Part shown: positions 6,167-6,787 of the stretch, in pieces
Position numbering within the stretch: the first letter of the stretch is position 1
How the letters are laid out: each line of letters starts with the position of its first letter
Assembly: GCA_046262175.1 (NCBI GenBank)
Contig: JBHENF010000021.1
Span: forward strand, 1 to 6,787
Length of the DNA stretch: 6,787 bases
DNA from: RYN-124 sp046262175
Lineage (GTDB): Bacteria > Actinomycetota > Actinomycetes > Mycobacteriales > SCTD01
Direction of reading: 5' to 3'
Notes under the pieces: model-generated
Database searches by the model: none
Seen by the model: the letters and a program-made list of their open reading frames with translations, nothing else
Told to the model about the DNA's origin: nothing
Position numbers and translations under genes: made by a program

Positions 6167-6787
6167 CTACGGGGCGAGGACCACCTTGCCGATCGTGCCG
6201 CGGTCACCCAGCCGGGTCAGCGCGCTCGGCGCCTCGGCCATGGGCAGCTCGGCGCCGACGAGCGGATCCACCAGGCCCTGCTGCCACAGCTCCACCAGCG
6301 CGGCGTGCGTCGTGGGGATGACCGCCGGGTCGTGCTTCCGGTACAGGCCCCAGTGCAGCCCGACGACCGCGTAGTTCTTCACCAGCGCGTGGTTCGTCGG
6401 CGCATCCGCGATCCGGCCGCCGGCGAACCCGACCACGATGATCCGGCCCTCGAACGCGATGCACTTGCGGCTCTTGTCGAACACGTCGCCGCCGACCGAG
6501 TCGTAGATGACGTCGGCGCCGCGACCTTCGGTCACGTCCTTGACGACCGCCACGAAGTCCTCGGCGTTGTAGTCGATGACGACGTCCGCGCCGAGATCGC
6601 GGCAGACCTGCACCTTCTCCGGACCGCCTGCCGTGGCGATGACACGCGCGCCCGCCGCCTTGCCGAGCTGGATCGCCGCGGTGCCCACGCCGCCGGCGCC
6701 GGCGTGGACCAGCAGCGTCTCGCCCGCCTTGAGCTGCCCGCGCCGGTGCAGCCCGACGTAGCCGGTCTGGTACGTGATGAGCATGCT
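6167..6787 (-). CDS. NADPH:quinone oxidoreductase-like MDR protein (partial, N-terminus off the right edge)
   Basis: The visible 206 residues are the nucleotide-binding and C-terminal part of a medium-chain dehydrogenase/reductase. The cofactor motif HAGAGGVGTAAIQLGKAAGA (visible residues 28-47) is the glycine-rich Rossmann turn of the quinone-oxidoreductase branch, followed by GADVVIDY and GADVIYDSVGG. This branch transfers hydride from NADPH to quinones or enoyl-type substrates and normally lacks the catalytic zinc. The N-terminal catalytic domain is not in the window, so the absence of zinc ligands is inferred from the family. The start codon lies beyond the right edge: the frame is open to base 6787 and the ATG at 6784 falls inside the fold. 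The gene ends with TAG at 6167-6169, just before a terminator-like hairpin, so it is probably a separate transcription unit from the hydrolase and patatin genes. Confidence 0.9.
   Translation of the reverse strand, partial: SMLITYQTGYVGLHRRGQLKAGETLLVHAGAGGVGTAAIQLGKAAGARVIATAGGPEKVQVCRDLGADVVIDYNAEDFVAVVKDVTEGRGADVIYDSVGGDVFDKSRKCIAFEGRIIVVGFAGGRIADAPTNHALVKNYAVVGLHWGLYRKHDPAVIPTTHAALVELWQQGLVDPLVGAELPMAEAPSALTRLGDRGTIGKVVLAP

Noticed and set aside
5887..6207. 106-codon minus-strand reading frame across the intergenic gap, as a possible small gene
   Set aside because: It overlaps the end of the oxidoreductase gene, runs through the terminator and inverted repeat, and has no convincing start signal or domain.

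Overview
The window is about 6.8 kb of very GC-rich DNA with strong G/C bias at third codon positions, mostly GTG starts, tightly packed genes and long antisense shadow frames. Together with protein types such as a secreted SLT-domain transglycosylase and a geranylgeranyl-reductase-like flavoprotein beside an AtuA-like protein, this points to a high-GC actinobacterium. The genus cannot be fixed from the sequence alone. It looks like ordinary chromosome: I see no mobile element, CRISPR array, tRNA, rRNA or phage gene.

Layout, left to right. (1) 1-2651, minus strand: an AtuA/DUF1446-family protein (936-2651) followed, with a 4-nt GTGA overlap, by a geranylgeranyl-reductase-type FAD oxidoreductase (939 down to the left edge, where it is cut). 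(2) 2697-3803, plus strand: a secreted lytic transglycosylase, divergent from the AtuA gene across only 45 bp. (3) 3794-4750 and 4763-5887, minus strand: a two-gene unit in which a secreted alpha/beta hydrolase comes first and a cytoplasmic patatin-like phospholipase follows 12 bp later. The patatin gene converges on the transglycosylase gene and their 3' ends overlap by 10 bp, with a GC-rich inverted repeat at the junction. (4) 5888-6166: a 279-bp gap containing a likely terminator, a 46-bp inverted-repeat hairpin and a foldable leader ahead of the hydrolase gene. (5) 6167-6787, minus strand: the C-terminal part of a zinc-independent NADPH:quinone-oxidoreductase-like MDR protein, cut by the right edge.

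Functional reading. The AtuA/GGR pair shares a transcript and both families act on or near isoprenoid substrates, so a small isoprenoid or branched acyl-CoA module is plausible but unproven. The hydrolase/patatin pair suggests coordinated ester or lipid hydrolysis outside and inside the cell. The transglycosylase is a cell-wall remodelling enzyme with an N-terminal domain that recalls extracellular domains of MacB/FtsX-type permeases. I see no clearly new multi-gene system. The best candidates for something undescribed are the structured leader and inverted repeat upstream of the hydrolase gene, the N-terminal domain of the transglycosylase, and the AtuA-GGR pairing.
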